From Bacteroides sp. CAG:144 (GTDB taxonomy: Bacteria; Bacteroidota; Bacteroidia; Bacteroidales; UBA11471), in the NCBI GenBank assembly GCA_000434215.1, contig HF999716.1:1-6425 (forward strand): DNA of 6,425 bases. Direction: 5' to 3'. Positions within the stretch are counted from its first letter, which is position 1. Each line of letters begins with the position of its first letter. Below, piece by piece: positions 5,542-6,425 of this stretch. Below the pieces are notes generated by a model. It had not been told where the DNA came from, made no database searches, and saw nothing but the letters and a program-made list of their open reading frames with translations. The translations under genes and the position numbers were made by a program.

Positions 5542-6425
5542 TTACATGAGTTTCTCTTTGACGGCTTTGAGAATTTCGTCGGGTGTGGGGACGATACCTC
5601 CCAGACGTCCGAAGTGTTCGACGTTTACCCGTCCGTTTACGGCCAGACGAACGTCCTCGATCATTTGTCCGGCATTGAGTTCCGGAACCAGTATCCCTTT
5701 GACTTTGTCGGCGTAACAGGAAATAATGTCCGACGGGAACGGCCACAAGGTGATGGGGCGCAACAAGCCGAGTTTGATACCCTCGGCCGCAGCCATTTCT
5801 TGCGTCTTTTGGCATATGCGGGCCATTGAGCCGAAAGCGACCAAAAGATAATCGGCATCGGTACAGTCGAGTTCCTCATAGCGTACCTCATTCTTCTCTA
5901 TCTCTTGATATTTGGCTTGGAAACGCAGATTGTTTTCCTCCATGCGGGCCGGATCGAGTTCGAGAGAGGTGATGACATTCCGTGTACGTCCTGCCGGTTT
6001 GCCTTGTGTGGCCCAGGGGCGCGCTTGGCGTATTTCCTCTTCTGTGAGTCGGGGTTGGGGAGAAGGCAAAACGACTTTCTCCATCATTTGTCCGATGACA
6101 CCGTCGGCGAGAATGATGGAAGGATTGCGATATTTGAAAGCCAAATCGAATCCTAATTTTACGAAATCAGCCATTTCTTGTACCGAGGCTGGAGCCAGCG
6201 TAATCAGTCTGTAATCGCCGTGTCCACCGCCTTTTACGGTTTGGAAATAGTCGGCCTGACTCGGTTGAATAGTTCCCAAACCGGGACCTCCCCGCATGAC
6301 GTTTATGATGAGGCAGGGCAATTCTGCGCCGGCCATATACGATATTCCTTCTTGTTTCAGACTCACACCGGGGCTCGACGACGAAGTCATGACGGCTTTT
6401 CCGCAACCTGCACCGCCGTAAACCA
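5542..6425 (-). CDS. vorB: 2-oxoacid:ferredoxin oxidoreductase, alpha subunit (5' end outside window), VorB-like
   Basis: Alpha subunit, which completes the active site and binds the 2-oxoacid and CoA. The frame is open to the right edge and 293 residues are visible, of about 360 expected, so roughly 65 N-terminal residues are missing. The ATG at 6390 is internal, since the frame continues upstream through YGGAGCGKAV. The visible part begins in the pyrimidine-binding domain with VMTSSSSPGVSLKQEGISY (11-29), then VMRGGPGLGTIQPSQADYF (42-60) and KGGGHGDYRLITLAP (64-78). The second domain runs from about residue 185, with YLLVAFGSMARI (192-203), LLRPITLWPFP (220-230) and VPELNAGQMIEDVRLAV (246-262). 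The closest resemblance I recall is to VorB (3-methyl-2-oxobutanoate, i.e. branched-chain keto acids), but KorA-type 2-oxoglutarate activity cannot be excluded. The order alpha-beta-gamma with 13- and 18-base spacers indicates one operon; a ferredoxin subunit gene probably lies upstream, beyond the edge. Confidence 0.93.
   Translation of the reverse strand, partial: VYGGAGCGKAVMTSSSSPGVSLKQEGISYMAGAELPCLIINVMRGGPGLGTIQPSQADYFQTVKGGGHGDYRLITLAPASVQEMADFVKLGFDLAFKYRNPSIILADGVIGQMMEKVVLPSPQPRLTEEEIRQARPWATQGKPAGRTRNVITSLELDPARMEENNLRFQAKYQEIEKNEVRYEELDCTDADYLLVAFGSMARICQKTQEMAAAEGIKLGLLRPITLWPFPSDIISCYADKVKGILVPELNAGQMIEDVRLAVNGRVNVEHFGRLGGIVPTPDEILKAVKEKLM

Noticed and set aside
4923..5549. Plus-strand open frame of 208 codons antisense to the beta subunit
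   Set aside because: The opposite strand encodes a complete, motif-rich beta subunit; the antisense translation has no recognisable domain and is a by-product of codon bias.
6237..6283. 8-bp inverted repeat CGGTTTGG / CCAAACCG
   Set aside because: With a 31-base spacer, several such 8-bp matches are expected by chance in this length; the arms do not extend.

Overview
The window reads as a chromosomal segment of an anaerobic member of the Bacteroidota, most likely order Bacteroidales. The evidence is a ferredoxin-linked 2-oxoacid oxidoreductase (an anaerobe's enzyme), start codons with A/T-rich leaders instead of clear Shine-Dalgarno sequences, and LuxS, MTA/SAH nucleosidase and TopB sequences that look Bacteroidales-like to me from memory. 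No tRNA, rRNA, CRISPR array, insertion sequence or phage gene was seen. Coding density is very high and every supported gene lies on the minus strand, so transcription runs from right to left.

Right part (about 6425 down to 4206): three consecutive genes for the alpha (5' end cut by the window edge), beta and gamma subunits of a 2-oxoacid:ferredoxin oxidoreductase of the ketoisovalerate/2-oxoglutarate type, separated by only 13 and 18 bases. A small ferredoxin subunit, usual for these complexes, would be expected just outside the window.

Middle part (4186 down to 2725): MTA/SAH nucleosidase (mtnN/pfs) followed 14 bases later by luxS. These are the two consecutive enzymes that turn S-adenosylhomocysteine into homocysteine plus the AI-2 precursor DPD. 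A small DUF2007-type protein overlaps the end of luxS by an ATGA, so its translation is probably coupled to luxS.

Left part (2626 down to 1): after the only sizeable gap (97 bases) come a GtrA-family membrane protein, an ArnT/PMT-like polytopic glycosyltransferase, and the first 168 codons of DNA topoisomerase III (topB). The glycosyltransferase and topB overlap by another ATGA. GtrA plus a polyprenyl-phosphate-sugar transferase suggests an envelope glycan modification pair.

I do not see a novel defence or mobile system here; the genes belong to known families. The most unexpected non-gene signal is a perfect 13-bp inverted repeat with an 11-base spacer inside the mtnN coding sequence. Other points worth a look are the two ATGA couplings, the DUF2007 gene tied to luxS, and the altered acidic motif in TopB.
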